Shown in pieces: positions 44,491-58,700 of a DNA stretch of 64,000 bases. How positions within the stretch are numbered: position 1 is the first letter of the stretch; every line of letters begins with the position of its first letter. The notes beneath the pieces are model-generated. The model was not told the DNA's origin and did not search any database. It saw nothing but the letters and a program-made list of their open reading frames with translations. A program made the translations under genes and the position numbers. Origin of the DNA: Venturia oleaginea (taxonomy: Eukaryota; Ascomycota; Dothideomycetes; Venturiales; Venturiaceae); assembly GCA_013176395.1 (NCBI GenBank), contig JABMLP010000035.1, forward strand, positions 1 to 64,000, given 5' to 3'.

Positions 44491-45354
44491 TATATCCCAT
44501 CCATGCTCGCTCGTCAATCAAGTGGGAACATAGTACTCTGCTAACGTAGGGGTGTCTAGGATACTCACATATTCAGTATGAGTGCTGTGCTACAGCAGCA
44601 CCACTATGAGGTTCCAGGCCGGTAGATTGTGCGGCAGCGCCCTGAAGTAGCGGGTTCATACTTCAGTTTACTTGAAGACTGCTCCTGTGTGATTGGTGTT
44701 GGAAAAGTCTTTCAAGTTGAAATAAGAGCTTCTCTGGAAGTACATGAAAAGAACGGAACGTTATTAAAAAATGCTGTAACCACAGGATTGAGACACATGC
44801 GCTTGTGTATTATGGTTCTACTAATACGTTCTTGAACTTAAAAATACTTTTTGACCAGCAGTCCTAGAACAACCAGTGTCAATTTTTATTTGAGGTAAGA
44901 ATCGTTACATGCTTCGAGGAGTACTTGATTGCTAACGATTCCGTTGTCAACACCTAGTGAAGATGACCCCCTGCGCTGATACCCCTAGCCGAGAGTTTGA
45001 CACCATAGAATCTTCCTTTTTTGACCGCGCATTCTATTACCCCTCTCCTTCTCACCCGCCAGAAACCGTGAAACGTAACGCAAAAATCCCGCATCCAAGG
45101 TTAATCACAATCCTACGGGTATCTCTACAACATCGCTGATTATTAGAACAGGTCTGGCATAACAAATTTGTCGTCTTGGTAGCCATAGATCATAGATACA
45201 CACACCCCTTGTCGCAGCTCATGATGATTGAGACCTCAAAACTCCTTCCGTCCTCCCACATCTTTCTCTCGTGATACCCATTAACGCACACCTCATCTAT
45301 TGTCTGTTTACTCAACTGCCAAAATAAAATCGTATAAGACATTGACCATGCTAT
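44491..45354. other. Intergenic, no gene seen
   Basis: Only short ORFs of 60-70 codons without recognisable content. It holds the 3' flank of ubp12. Confidence 0.45.
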
Positions 45355-48300
45355 CTAATCATTTTTAGCATGATCAACAACCGCCTCATCATCCTCAAGC
45401 CGAATCTCATCAGCCTCTTCCTCAACTTCCTCAGTGCCGTCCAGAGCAACAAATGCCGATGCCGGAATAACCTCATGCGTATCCATACTATGATCTCCAA
45501 GTAAGCCTTCGCTATAGTTGATCACGTCTGGTATACCCTCGTCATACTCCAGTGATTCTAGCACAGGACTGCCACGATGCCCAGAGTCAGCACCGTTCTG
45601 GAAGGCCGAGTAATCGTGTCCGTCGTCTGCGTCGTCTCCAAAGGCCTCCAAGTGTCTCAAATCGGCACCACCAGCTTCCCCCTCGCCATCAAGGCCCGCC
45701 ATGCTATCGTTATCATCGTCTTTCTGCGCTTCGGAGTCAAGTATACTACTAAATCCCCAACCAGGATTAAACGTATCACTGATTGAAAAGTTGTTGCCAG
45801 TGTCACCATAGCCAGGCAGCACAGGTCCCACCAAAGGCTGATCATCGTAATCCATGCCAGCAACACCTTCATCCTCATCGCCATCATACGAGTCATCAGG
45901 ATTGTTGTTCGCTAGATTGTTGGTCGCCCCCGAACCACCCGCGCCCCCACGAAGAGGGCGACCCGCTCCGGCTACGACTGATGCGCTCGACGACCCCTTG
46001 GAGGTAACTTCGCCGAGGCGCTGGCCTTTTCCCGATATATTAGCAGGTGATTCGGCGCGGGAGGAACTGTCAGAATCGTCTCCTCCGTCCCAGTACTTGC
46101 GGAACCAATTATTCACCATTGCAGGGCCTAAAGGGGCATCATTCGATTGGCGGCGGTAGAACAGAAGATAGGCTGTAGACGTGATGGCCTTGGTAGGTGA
46201 GCATTGAGAGACTGATGAATCTGTGGTGGGCTGTTAGCATTGGCTCCTTTCATGATCATCGGAAACACCTACCATTGTACTCGTACCAATTGTCGTCGAG
46301 GAAATTCTTCGCGAAGGCAGTGTAGTGACCACCTCCTAGGCCGCCGTAATGATTATCAACGGCAAACAAATCATACTTGAGTGTCTTGCCATCACTAACA
46401 CCGACTCTGTCCGTAAGATCGAGGCCGTCGATGGGGTAGTCAACTCTGACATCGATCTTGTCCCGAAGATTGCGGCTCGCGCTGAAACGTTTGAGATGGA
46501 TGACAAGGACGTCGGGAGCAGTCCAGATCTCCAGAGTCTTCTCGGCCTGCCTCAGCTCTTTGCAACGGTTGCAATACCATTGGTTTTCCGCTGTCAAGAC
46601 TTCGCCTTTGGATGTGGCAGCGAAGCAATCATCCAGTGAAATACCGTTCTTTTTGTTTGCGGCTCGTTTCGCCTTCTTTTCCTCTAGGACCGGGTCAGAA
46701 AGTACAGGCACCGACTTCGATGTCTCCTGTCCGCGATCATCGTGACCGTCGCCGTTGAAAAGGGCGTCATATGCACCATAATCAAAATCGACGATAATGG
46801 CCTCGCCGAGGCGAATAAGGGCTGGGTTGCCATCGTCAGCCTTGGTTTTGTTGGCCTCAGGAGATGCCGAAGCGCGCTGCTCAGTGGGTTTTTGTGGACG
46901 CTGCTGATTCTGTCCCTTCTTTGAATATGTCGTCAACTTCTTGTCCTTGCGATTTTTCTTTCTGCTGTTCTTTCCGTTCGCTTTCGGATTGTGGGCGCCT
47001 GAAGGCTTGCTGTTTTCATACAGCGGCAAAGCCTCGTCATTCTCATATTCTTTCTCGCCATGCGTGTCGTTAGAGAAGCTAGGTTGGGCGCTTGGTACGA
47101 TCTCTTCCAAAATCTCGTCGACATCTGAACTCTCTGGCGATACGGCAGGTGACGATTCCGGCGAGGACTCGACAACTTTTGGCAGACGAGAGGACATTGT
47201 GGTGTAGTTTTTGCTTCCATCCACGCTATTCCAACCGGTAGAGATCATTTCGGTGCCAGCGGGCATTATCTTAAGTTCCATGATGGTCCAGAGAGATTCT
47301 GGAATCGGAGCACCTGATTGAAGAACAGACGGTATTGAGTTGTTTGCGGTGGGCGAGACTGTACTCTCCTGCTCGCTGCGAGCATTGACCGCATCACCGT
47401 CCATAAGAACGTCTACCATGCCGTCCTCACTCTCAACTGATCGCGTTGCCAGACTTGGATCTGCGGCATCTTCATCGGTAGTAATGACGACGTCCTGGTC
47501 TGTCTCCGGCGTCGAGGTGCCAGACTGGACTTCGCTTTCGGTAAGAAAACGTCTGGTAGTCTGGTCGGCGATTCGGGAAAGAACTTTGCGATATATTTCT
47601 GTAAAGCTGGTCTGTTCGTCCCTTCTTACAATAATGAATGTTGGAGTAAGAACCAAGCCTTTGATGTTGTTGTACGAATTCGATGGTGAGCGGAAGAACA
47701 CAGGGACCATCATACGATCACTCAAGGATGACTCGCCGTCGGGAAGATCTTCCTCCTCCGAATCCTGCTGGTACAGAAGCAAGGACTTGGCCGTCGTCGT
47801 TTTCTTTGGAGGTGGATAATTCGACGGAACATCCTCCAACTCATACATGATCATGGCATCGCGAGGCTGTATGTTGGCTTCTGAGAGGACGGTCGTGTCT
47901 TCACAAGTACGGAAGAATTTGTTGTTGAAGGTCTCTGCTAGCATGATTCGCTTAGCATCAGCGTTCATCTTGGAGCCCACATATTCCTTCACCTGGCGAA
48001 TGGTGCTGTGCTTGTCCATATCAATGTCGATCATTACTGGAGGTCCGTGGAGTGGATAATACATGAATTGAGATTGGAAGCTGTGCTCGATCGGCAGCTG
48101 GAGGGTGAGAAGAGAGTAAGGGTCGAAAGTGATGCTGACTTTGTCGCAGGTCGGGCACACCATCATGTTCTTGTAGAAGCCATTGAAGAGGTCGGTGACA
48201 ACAGAGTCGTTGCGCTTCCGATAGTTTGATCGATAGATTTCGCCCAGCTCTTTGACATACTCAGGGTCAGCGACTCTATTGTCATCAGAGTCGGGGTTTT

Positions 48301-50436
48301 CGATGTAAGGCTTTTTGTCGATTCGGTTGAGGTCTTCATGCAATGCGTCGAGGAGGAAGCTCATGAACTCCTGGGAGTCTTGTTGGCCAAAGCCTGAGAA
48401 CTGCGGTCCATACTTGCCAAGAGTGTTCTTGAACGTTCGCGGTGGCACAGAGGAGTTGTTCTGCTTGTATATCGAGTCAAGAAGCAGTTGGTACTGCTTT
48501 GCGATAGCGCCGCCATATCCAAGCGGATTGTTTGGGTTGAGATCATTCGTCCACTGTCCAGCGAGGAAGAAAGTGGTGAGCTCTGCATTTGCTCGAACGC
48601 ACTGAAGCGCAGAGTTCATGTAGCAAGTATTACCCAGATTTGTGAGACCAACGGTGCCTTTTGATCGGCCTTGTTGTCGATGTCTGCCTCGAGTCAGTGC
48701 TCCTGCGGGTACAGGGCTACTTCTGCCGCTTCCGCCGCTTGCGCCGAGTATGCTGCCAGAAATCAAGTCTGATTTTCCATTCTTGCCCGTCTTAACGTCA
48801 GAGGCGAATTCCTCCTTTCCGAGATAGGTCACTTGCTCCTCGAGAATCAGAACCTGGTCAGCGGCAAGTCCGAGAGTGCCAAGTTGGATACTTCCGTTGT
48901 AATTGGGATTGTTGGTTTCATCCTTCATATCAACGTGCTCGCGTTCTGTCAACTCGGCCATATTCTTGAAGCTTTCTTTGGTTAGAAAAAGGGGAAATTC
49001 AGATGGCGGCTGGGGCGCGGGAGATGACTCTCGCGAAGATCCATTGTGAGAAGCTGGAGGACTGAGCATGGAAACGGATGTCTTGCCCTTGCTCAATTCC
49101 GTATTGCTCGCAGCCTCCACCTCAAGGACTCTCCAAAGTTTCACTTTGGTCTCCTTCGGGATCGATGCGGCTTCCTTTGCACGCAGTAGAAACTTATGGA
49201 ACTTGTTGCTGCGGCTTGCGACGAGTCGAGGGGCTTTGGAGTTTGAGTCTTTGACCTTATGCTTGTCCCCCAGCGCAGAAGATTTGGCTAGCTTTCGGAT
49301 TGTGAAGACTGGAGGGTATAGTTCCCATTGTACGTGCTGGTCGTGCGCTTCGGCGTCCTCTGCAGTAGCATGGGCATATCGCTGAATCTCAGCTTGACCA
49401 GGCCGTATTCCATACCACTTCTTGATCAGATTGTATGCTTTCACAGGCAGGATCTCGAGATTGGTGGCCATGGCCATACCGGGCTTAAGAGGGACAAAGA
49501 CATCGCCGTAGTCATCTTTGATGGTGGGTTCCAGCGGTTCTGTGAATGTTAGCGATAAACCCCTGTGTATAGCGTTGCTCGCCCTCGCAATGGATATCGC
49601 AAAACTCCGGGCAACCTGTGTCTCGAAATTGCCCGAGGCTTTGCGATATCGATCGCAAGTTGAATATGGTATGCCCAGCCGCACGTTTGTTAGAGGACTC
49701 ACTTGGGTGCAATATGTCCGAATTGTCAACGGGACCAATCTCTCCCTCCAGCACACTCTTATCAAAAGGCCCATGGTCCTTACTCGAAGAGCATCTTGCC
49801 AGTACACGATTGAGCCATGCCATAGACACGGCAAAGCCGATATCTCCATCTCTTGTGTCTGCTTGTGAAGCTGCCATCCGTTCCATGATGGTCTCAACTT
49901 GCTCATCAATAGATGGCAGTTCTTTGGCTGGACCATCGGACTGTGCCTGTCCCAGCATGTCTACAGACTTATCGCGCGTCTCTCGATCAGAGTTGTTCAA
50001 TAACTGTGGGAAGACTTTTAGCATTTGAAAGCGCGTGATTCTCGATTGATATGGGTGAATTTCTGGCAATCCCGTTCCGAATATTGCCGGAAATAGACAG
50101 ACCACGCTACTAGATTGAAAGGGTGTTGGAAGACAGCACGCTCCAACAGCGGAGAGACAGGAGAGGAAAGACATGACGTACCGACTGTGCTGTTATTGAG
50201 GATTGGCCATTCTGCAGTGGTTTAGTACTCCCATCGACCTTCATCTGCTCCACATCTTTCGTGCCGTTCTCGTCATTCATCTCCTCCGCCCTCCTCTTCG
50301 CAGGCGACTGTGACCGTGAACGCGCTCCCTCGGCTTGTGTCTCATCCCGATTCACATTCGTAGCACTGGTATTTGAAGCCGTGGCACCATTCTTCCCAAG
50401 ACTGAGGGAGTCCCTCCGGCCAGTATCCGCACTCAT
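45355..50436 (-). CDS. ubp12: Ubiquitin carboxyl-terminal hydrolase, Ubp12 type
   Basis: Cysteine protease that removes ubiquitin from proteins. Exons 50182-50436, 49703-50003, 46273-49539 and 45355-46220 join in frame to 1562 residues. A DUSP domain is visible near residues 120-250 (SIDEQVETIMERMA, FAVSMAWLNRVLA, IKKWYGIRPGQAEIQRY). The catalytic Cys box TNLGNTCYMNSALQC lies near 490, a long insert follows within the USP fold, and the His box is GGLGGGHYTAFAKN with NWYEYND at its end. The last exon gives a Ser/Gly/Asp-rich acidic tail. ATG 50436 (MSADTGRRDSL) is the first ATG in frame; the frame is open upstream to 50769 with protein-like sequence (NLPSNKRRRLTPAED) but no ATG, so the true N-terminus is probably longer, via an unseen upstream exon. 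Confidence 0.88.
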
Positions 50437-51365
50437 CCCAGCCGTCGTCTCCGCAGTCGGTTCCTCAATACTTTCCAAGCACAAGCCAGCGTAGGCTTCA
50501 CTAGGAGAACTAGCAGAGCTATTAGACAGTCCCTCCTGGAGTTCTGGTTGCAGATGTGGAGGTATGTACCTAGGAGGCTCTGGAGAGGCTGAGCTGGTGG
50601 TTCGTTCGGGCGAGGAGGCTATGGTACTGCTAGCTGTCTCGATTCTGGAAGGGCGAGGTTCTTGGATGCCTATGTCTTCGGCCGGGGTGAGTCTCCTGCG
50701 TTTGTTGGAAGGTAGGTTCGCCGTGTTTGCAATCGGTTTTGCTCGTGGAGCGGATTGCCCACAAGCAGGTCACGGCAAGGAGAGTGTAGTAACGGAATGC
50801 GACACGTGCGGTGCAAGAGAAAGCAGTGGAATCAATTGCAGTCGGGTGCGGCGATTAATAAAGATTTCGTGGTGGCGTGAGTATTTGGTGTTTAGGTAGC
50901 ACTACGCAGAGACGTCAATTCCAGTTTACGTGAGAGTCCGTGCACATACCCGGAGGAGACGTCAAAATTCAAGAATCGGAGGGGGGTGGGTGATGGACTG
51001 GTTCCGGTGCGGGCATGGAACTATCTCCGTGGCTGCATTTTGTATCTGCTTGCGTATATTTGCTTCCTATCTGGTTGTGCATCAAGTTTGGCCCTTGTCC
51101 GACATTTCATCATATTTGCCCAAAATAGCATTCCTGTCACATCGATTCCTGTCTCGTAGTGACTCTCTTCTTTGTCAATGGCCACAATTCATAAGCCTTT
51201 CACTCCTTCGAGGTTGGTAGGCATCATGCCATCTACCCATTCTCTCGATACAGCTATTCCATTAACGAACCGCTCAATCCATGTTGCCAAAATTGTCAAC
51301 TGATCCGAGAATCATCCGAAATATTATCCATATCAACCTCGAGCTTATGGGCACCAAGACGAAAG
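50437..51365. other. Upstream region and probable N-terminal coding of ubp12
   Basis: 50437-50769 is open in the ubp12 frame and likely coding. From 50770 to 51365 no gene is seen; it should contain the ubp12 promoter and the 3' flank of the next gene. Confidence 0.45.
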
Positions 51366-52807
51366 TCACTGGGTCGACATTCGTATCTGCATCTCAGACC
51401 GCTTTCTAATCTGTCCAATCCAATCCGGTGTCTGGGATATTACAGAGTCATATTCAACAACGGCATTCGCTACGCTGGTCAGCATCACTGTTCGATGCTT
51501 GAAGGACAAATACTCACGTTGCAATCCTTGCATGCTCTTGATTAGCGACCTTATCCTGTCCTCCCTTTCCGAAGTCATGTTTTGGCCATCCTTTACAGTT
51601 GCGTCGTCGAAATGCTGCGTGACAACAATGGAACCTGATACTCGGAGAGCCCCAAAATATTTGATGTGATCAGCAAATTGACTGAATTGCCAGCTCAGTC
51701 GAAATGACTTCAACCTTTTCCCGCCTCCCAAAAGAGCAGTCAGACTGTCAACTCCTTTGTACGCATGTCTTGCCCATTGGGTAGAGTTGTCAACGGGTCG
51801 GAGGATGAGATGGATGTGTTGTATGTGTTGCCAGAATACCAACTTTGGGGACAACTCCATAATATCTTTGAAGCCCTCATTCAGGACGGCTTGGGCATTA
51901 AAGTGACGATTTTGATACAGAAATTCGTCTCGGGTTTCGCGATACACTTGCTTGCAGGTTCTTAGCAGCGCGAGATTGATCCAAGGTTTCTCATCCGCGT
52001 CTGGCCAGACGGTCTGTTTGAGAGGGTCAAAGTCGCCAAATACATTCAATACACTGGCAACCGTCCTATGTAGAGGAAGAGCTTCAGTTCTGCCTAACGC
52101 AGTGCTCGGATTCGTGTCCCGCAGAGCATAATAGTATATTCTCAATCGAATTTCTAAAGCATAACAAGTCAACGAGATTGCGAAATTCTACATGTGAAAA
52201 ACATACCTGCTGGAAGCGTCAAGAAGTCGTAGGTATAACGCCTCTTCCAGGCCCTATGTTGGCTCATATGCCCAGCAACAAAAGCATTTCGTAATATCGC
52301 TCGCAGTTCGGCACTTATAGGGAGACCAGCACTCCGCGCTTGTTGTTCGACCAGTTCCAGCGAAGCAGCATTTTCCGCGTCCTGAAAGTCAGGTTCGCCA
52401 AAGTCGACCTCTCCAACATGAGGAACGCTTGTCCACGGCTCGTATTTGAGAGCAGGGGGTCTTTTTCTGTTGATCTGAGCAAAATCGATAGCTTCAACCT
52501 TGGTCCTTTTCGTTGGCCGGCTTTCATCTGGACTCGTTGCATGCTTTTTCGTAGTTGACTCGACGGCTTCAAGCGCAGCCAGGAATTCGTCCTCGTCGTC
52601 GGATATCCCAAATTCATCATCATCGGCAATGTCCAATGGTTCAGCTCTTTCTCGAACTTGCGAGGCACTTTCTGCATCGTCGAAGGCGTCGTCTTGCTCT
52701 GTGCTCAGGGGCATTGCGGGAGTCCTGGTCTGCGACTCAACTTGGGAGGCAGCTTGCAGAAAGTCGGCAGCAAAAAAGTCGTCATCGTCCAAGTTGAAAT
52801 GATCCAT
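51366..52807 (-). CDS. 2EXR-domain protein with acidic N-terminal extension
   Basis: Function unknown. ATG 52807 (MDHFNLDDDDFFAADF) starts an acidic extension with a basic patch (RPTKRTKVE). Exons 52207-52807 and 51366-52153 are joined by a 53-nt intron (GTATGT..TTTAG) that falls within the signature LPAEIRLRIYYYALR and gives 462 residues. Downstream WINLALLRTCKQVYRETRDEFLY is the second conserved 2EXR block. The intact frame and good splice sites suggest a working gene. It is transcribed toward ubp12 and divergently from dlt1. Confidence 0.82.
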
Positions 52808-53191
52808 CCAAGAAGAGGGAGAATCGTACTGATGGTGTCTGCTTGTGCTTGCGGGTGCTCAGGTTGATGCGCGAAAGCATGGCTGCTACGATAAGGAACA
52901 GTCTTTCTCTATCCCAACACGGCATTTGTATCTCTGCATTAACAGTATCTCACCATCATTTCCAGAAATTATTCAGCAGCTGTATTCTATGTAACCAATA
53001 TAACCAATGTATCCTATGTATCGATAATATTCACAAATCATCCATAGTGCTCTCTGACGTGCTCGGCAGTTGCTGCTCCGAGGGCTGGCTGCTGGTGTAG
53101 TACATCACCTGGCTTCTTCTGATATTGATCTTCCAAGCCCGAGAGCCTCGCTTGTTCACTTCCACAATATGATTAACACCACCCGATAACC
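52808..53191. promoter_or_regulatory. Shared upstream region of the 2EXR gene and dlt1
   Basis: 384 bases between two divergent start codons. It contains short repeated GTAACCAATAT/CCAATGTAT-like words near 52992-53012, including CCAAT boxes. No defined factor site is claimed. Confidence 0.4.
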
Positions 53192-54517
53192 ATGAAAGTG
53201 CGACTGCGCTCAGTCCGCATCCCGTACTTCCAGATCTGGTACTCGTCGGCCTTCTTGATCGTCTTCTTCACCACTTGGTCTGTGTCGGACATCTCCCTTG
53301 CCATGCGCCAACTCTGACGGCCACATAGGGTCTTGACACTAGTACTACCTGCCGATATCATCTACCAGAGCGTACGCACGAAGAACACCCCAAGGAACAT
53401 TCCCAATGTCTTCATCATTGCCGGCGCATACGTCCTTACCGTCGTCATATCCTTCTTCATCTGGGCAAGCCGAATCTACACCAACCGAGTCGTCCTCAAG
53501 GAGATCCCGAAAGCATATATCCCCGTGGACAAGGGCGAGGTGCCGCGCAAGGTGCATCGCATGATAGTCAAACAATGGGAGAGGAGTGCTATTGTCGCCT
53601 GGGACTCGATGCCGCGAGACATTCGGGAAGAGCTGGCCAAAGCAGAAGAGATTCATCTTGATCGTGCTCCCAAAGTAACAAAGGAAAGGACAATAATACC
53701 ACCGGAAAAAGCAAGTGCTGCTTGGGGGTATATTTCTCATCCGGGGTGGTCTTCACCAGCATCCAACGACCTTCCCAACCTCGAGTACTGGCGCGTCTTC
53801 ACCGAATTACCAAATCTGATCGAGGCCAAAGCCGTCTCGCTCGCACCCGCAGACCCACGATACCTACACCTCACACCGTCAGGCGCTGGCGCAATCCCTG
53901 ACGCTAGGATTGTTGCGTTGCTCCAACGACCTTCTACATGCGGGCTGAGGGAATACCTTGAACGTCTGGGATCGTTCGGTCTCGTCAATCCTTCATCTTT
54001 GAGCGACACATTTGTCTCCCAGTATGAGTACGCCCGATTCTCGACGTCCCCTCTTAGTGAAACCGAGTTTGGCGCGCTCATGGCAACCTTCTCCTCCCTC
54101 CTCACAGGAATGACTGGCGTCGATCCAGCCCTTTTAAGACCAGAGCTCGGCTCCTCACACTCCTCCTCCTCTAGCCTCATATCGTCATTCGACTCTAGGT
54201 CGAGTCAAATACACCACCGCCATTCCGTATTCTCAGGAACAACGCCGCTAAGGCCACCCTCGAGGTTTACACATTTGCGTAGTTCAAGTACAGGCACTGT
54301 GCACACAGCTCTATCAAGGGCATTCAGTCGGAGTGTATACCACACTTCTTCCACTGCTTCTCTAGCATCCGAGCCGGGAACATTATCAAGAACACATTCA
54401 AGTATGTCGGATGGATATCAATTGGCAGATTCGCCTTCGAGGGAGTCGATGAGGAGTGTGATCCGACTGAACCCAGCAGCCGGAACGCCAGGACAATTGC
54501 CATACACGATTTCATAA
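53192..54517 (+). CDS. dlt1: Dlt1-like membrane protein (defect at low temperature 1)
   Basis: Fungal membrane protein needed for growth in the cold in yeast; molecular role unknown. Exons 53192-53277 and 53329-54517 join at a tryptophan codon to 424 residues. Two membrane segments are visible: YSSAFLIVFFTTWVLTLVLP and NVFIIAGAYVLTVVISFFIW, separated by the family motif PADIIYQS. RIYTNRVVLKEIPKAYIPV and KGEVPRKVHRMI follow, as in the family. The rest is a cytosolic Ser-rich tail. The frame is intact. Confidence 0.88.
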
Positions 54518-55783
54518 TGGCGATGATGCTGGTTTGGAAAAGACTTGTGGCACAACTGTTTTGTATTGGTTGTTTTGTTACGCAAAAGTGTAGATACCCC
54601 ATTTGGATTATAGCGAAGTGTAAAGGAAAGCATTGGAAATGAACATACGGATGAATTATACGAGAGCCACACATAATTGTGTCTGCTCAGAGACGGTTTT
54701 GAGATGTGCAGATAATGTATGGATTACACCGATACATGATCATCCTCAAGTGGTAGGTAGGTCTCTCTACGACAAAAACGACCTTAGCCCCCCTCCCTCT
54801 TAAGTCCCGATTATCGTCGCTCCAACTGTTCCAATCTCAGTATTTAGGTATACGGTATTCCCCCTCAAGCCCAAGGGAAAAGGATACTCTTTATATCTTA
54901 TCCTTGTCGTTGGATTATCGCGCCCGTTTGGCTCTAGTGAGGTGAAGATGGATTGGATGGAAGAGAAGAGAAGAGAAGAGCTGAGAAGAGCTGAGAAGAG
55001 CTGAGAAGAGCTTTATTTATTTATAGTATCGTACATACTATATTTATAAGTCTATAGCCCTCTTAATTCTTGAACGTAAGATTCTTCTTTCCTCCTGTTA
55101 TATACGTGATATGTGGGGAGATTATTTATAATACAACGAATTGCCTTAACTTATTGAAAACTTAAAAGATAAAGAGATCGAACGGATAATCTTACTTAAC
55201 CTAACCTAACCTACAATTTCATAACATACCCAACAAAATTACGATTCCCATCAATCCCACCCTACGAATCTATTGGGCAAAGTAGATAACCTAAATAAAC
55301 TACAAAAAAAACCGAGATTCCACTCCTTTCCAAGAACATACATACAGCAAAACAAGATTAGAACAGCGGGGGTAAAATAAAATAGTACGTCAAGATAATC
55401 TCAAGACCACGAAACTCACATACGCATACAAAACCTAACCGACGGGCTGAGATCAAAGGACTAATCTCGGAGGAGTGGGAAAAAAAAAATTAAAGAATTA
55501 AATTACAAGGGAGTCTGTCCATTGGAATCATATGCTATCTTTACATCATAACATCAAGGATATACGGGAAACGAGAAAGAAGAAGAAGAGGAAGAGGAAG
55601 AATCATAGGTTACAAAAGGGGACGGATACCCTCCACCACCGTCAACACCACCACCATCCCTCACACCAAGGAAAAGAAAAAATATGCAAACTAAGCCAAT
55701 ACCCAAACCCCCTATTTTCCCCTCCACCCCCCTCACGCCATACCACCCGCGCCCATTCAAATCAACCCAAAGTTCCCATCACC
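54518..55783. other. AT-rich spacer between dlt1 and vps13
   Basis: The genes converge here, so this holds both 3' flanks. A 10-bp GAGAAGAGCT unit repeats about four times at 54973-55010. Three CCTAA units at about 55199-55213 are too few to be telomeric. 55560-55780 is low-complexity. No gene seen. Confidence 0.5.
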
Positions 55784-58700
55784 TCACCCCTTCGCGTTGT
55801 ACTTCTCATTGTAAGCATTGACCGCAACAGCAATCTGCCTATAAAGCCAATTCCTACTCCCTTCATCCCCAATAGGCACAAACGGCCCATTCGTGCCCCC
55901 CTTCAAAAATATGCTGATCCCCGTTCTCTCCTTACTGATTGTCTGTACATCCCGGAGCGGAACATCCCACTCACTCCTCAAACTCTTCGTCTTAACAAGC
56001 AGCAAACCATTATACGTCAACATGACCATCAAATCCTTGCCCGGCAACTCCAAGTGCGCAATATAATCTTGGTCAAAATACTTGCCCGAATCCAACGTCT
56101 TGAGCCAAAATTGTCCTAGAGCCTCGCGTTGGCTGTAGGGACGAACAATTCCGTCCGTACCGATGAAACGGGTGAGACGGACACGGTCAAGTCCCTCCTG
56201 ATCAAAAACGGTCGTCGTATTCCTCACGCCTTCAGCAAGGTTGGAGGCAAGATCAAAGGCCCCAATAGCAGGTTTTGTCGCAAGCCCGAGAAGACCTTTT
56301 CCAAGACCCTTGGCAAAGCCGACAGCACCTTCTTTTTCCGCGCCTTGAAGTGGGTGACGAGCGAGTCCACCAATACCCGAGGCGAGCGAATCGGCAAAGG
56401 CATTACCACCAGTTTGAATGCCGTAAAGTGCGTGCTTTGGACGGTTGCGGCTGCGATTCATGCGGCGCTTGTCCTGGAACTCCTTGTCCATGGAGGCAGC
56501 GGCAAGACCCTTGGAAATCGAGCCCGTAAATTTGGCAGCAGAGTCACTGAACCCGAAGATACTCTTCTTGACGAAGGAGCCAGCACCTTTGGCAATGCCG
56601 ATACCCAGATCTTGGGGACGGTCGTTCATGACGAGACCCTGGTAAGGTTCGTAGAAGATGTCTGAAACACCGGAGGCGAGATTGGTGAACAGGCCAACTG
56701 GGTTTCCGAGGAAGTCTGCCGAGCCGAGAACAACGTGGACTTGGCGGAGAGATTCTTGGACGTAGTGAGTTTGGATATTGCTGATGAGTGCTGCGACGGA
56801 GACGCGGGCGTTCTCAAGCATCAACGCGTTGTAGCGAATTGGTGCATCATTGACGTTGCCGACAGACATCGTGATGACATTGACGAAGAACATCAGTGGA
56901 TTGTTGACTGCAGTCATAGTATCCTCAGCGTTGATACGCTCGGTGCGTACGAAGGATATGTCGAATTGCATGGGTTGTAAATGCAAGAACTCGAAGTAGA
57001 TGTCTTGCCCGGACTCTTCTTGCTTTGGCTCAGGTAGCTCAATACTCTCCTCACAAAGCTTGCCTTCTTTGACTTCCGACCAGCTTGCGCCAGGAATCTT
57101 AGCGAAATCTAAGAGAGCGAAAATGAAGTCCTCGTCGATCTCCAATGTCATTTGCTGGAGCAACGCGGTGAAGTATTTGATGTAGAGCACTCCATAGGAA
57201 TCGTCCTTGACCTTCGTGACAGCAACATGCAGGATTGGATGCGCTTCCATTTCTTTGCCAGTTTTAGGTACCACACTAGGGTAGAAAATGATCGGGAAAA
57301 TACCGCCGTAGAGTTGATTATCGATCTGCAACCATTTGATGGTCGCCTTCACGGTTTGATAAAGTGGAGAATCGGAGTACTTCAGCTCCATGTCGCGAAG
57401 GGTGAGATAGACCAATTCCTTCATCTGTCGGTTCACTAGGGATATACCAATACCAGCGAGGCGCAGCTGGGCGATAAGAGTGACGTCGGTGTCCAGATCC
57501 TTGACCTCAAATCCAGAGGTGGTTGAATGTGTTGCATTGGTCTTTTGTCTGTACAAACTCTTTGACTGCTTGAAGTGTGACAAAACCAAGGTCTGGGTCG
57601 GCCCATCTGCCACGATGTTCAGATCAATCACCACACCTCTGGGATGTTGTTCTGTGCCTGGTATCCGCATCGGAGGCGGATTGCCAATCTCGGATAGCTT
57701 TACTGCCTTCTCCTTCTTGTTCGACAATAGGACAATCTCCTTTCGACGGGCAGCTGGATAGTCCCATGCATAGGGCATGACACTGCGTGGTGGTAATCTG
57801 TAGCGAATTGGCTTCCAGCCAGATCCACGATCATCTTCATCGTCGTCGATGTTGGGATTCGCTTGCCAGAAGAGAAATTCCGTACTGGTCTCGTTGCGCA
57901 TGGAAAAGGGCCAATGCTTGGTTTCGATGCTGATGTGTATAAATATCGTGGCAGCCTCCATCAAGACGTCTATGCGGACGAGCTTTTGCTTCTGGCGGAG
58001 TTTCGCAAGCTTGACATGAACATTGCCGACATTCGCGATGTCGAATGGAGATGACCAGTTATTGTTGACACCTGGGTAGCACAAGCACAACTGATGGCTG
58101 GCAGCTTGTCGCAGGAACCGTAGTGGAAGCAGATCACCATCTTTGAGCGTCATGATGTCGGAAGACCCTGGCTCTCGAAGTTGAAGGTCTTCTCCGATTT
58201 TGTTCTTGACAACGTATCGCGGCGCGACGGTGACGACCTTCGTAAGATTGTACTGCATTGTACGTTAGCAAATCTCACATAAGAGCGAACCTTCAATCAT
58301 ACCTTGCCTTCTCCTTCTTCGACACTGATACCGACATCCATCTCTTGCCGACCAGCAGATGAGTTGAGCGTCACACTATAGGTGCTGCCAATGGCGTCCA
58401 AACTCTGAGGTTTGCTCCATTCGGACTCTCCAACCTTTAGCAGGGCACGATTCTTGCGATCGTCTGTTGGGAATGAGAACATGAATGGCTTCACCTTGGT
58501 CCCATCGCGGTCGGCATTAGCGAAAACTGCTTGTCCCGCTGCTGCTTTCGTTCCGCCAAGGAATGTCTTGCTTCTAACATCAAGCTCAAGACCTGTGCGA
58601 TTCAAAATGATGTATGGAGCGTAGACTGTGACCTTGAAGGCTCCGCCACTGTTGGGGATGTCGAAATAGTGTAATTTCAGCCGAAGCTGAAGGTTGTTAC

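Noticed and set aside
55199..55213. CCTAACCTAACCTA as telomere-like repeat
   Set aside because: Only three five-base units in an AT-rich spacer between intact genes; fungal telomeres usually use six-base TTAGGG.
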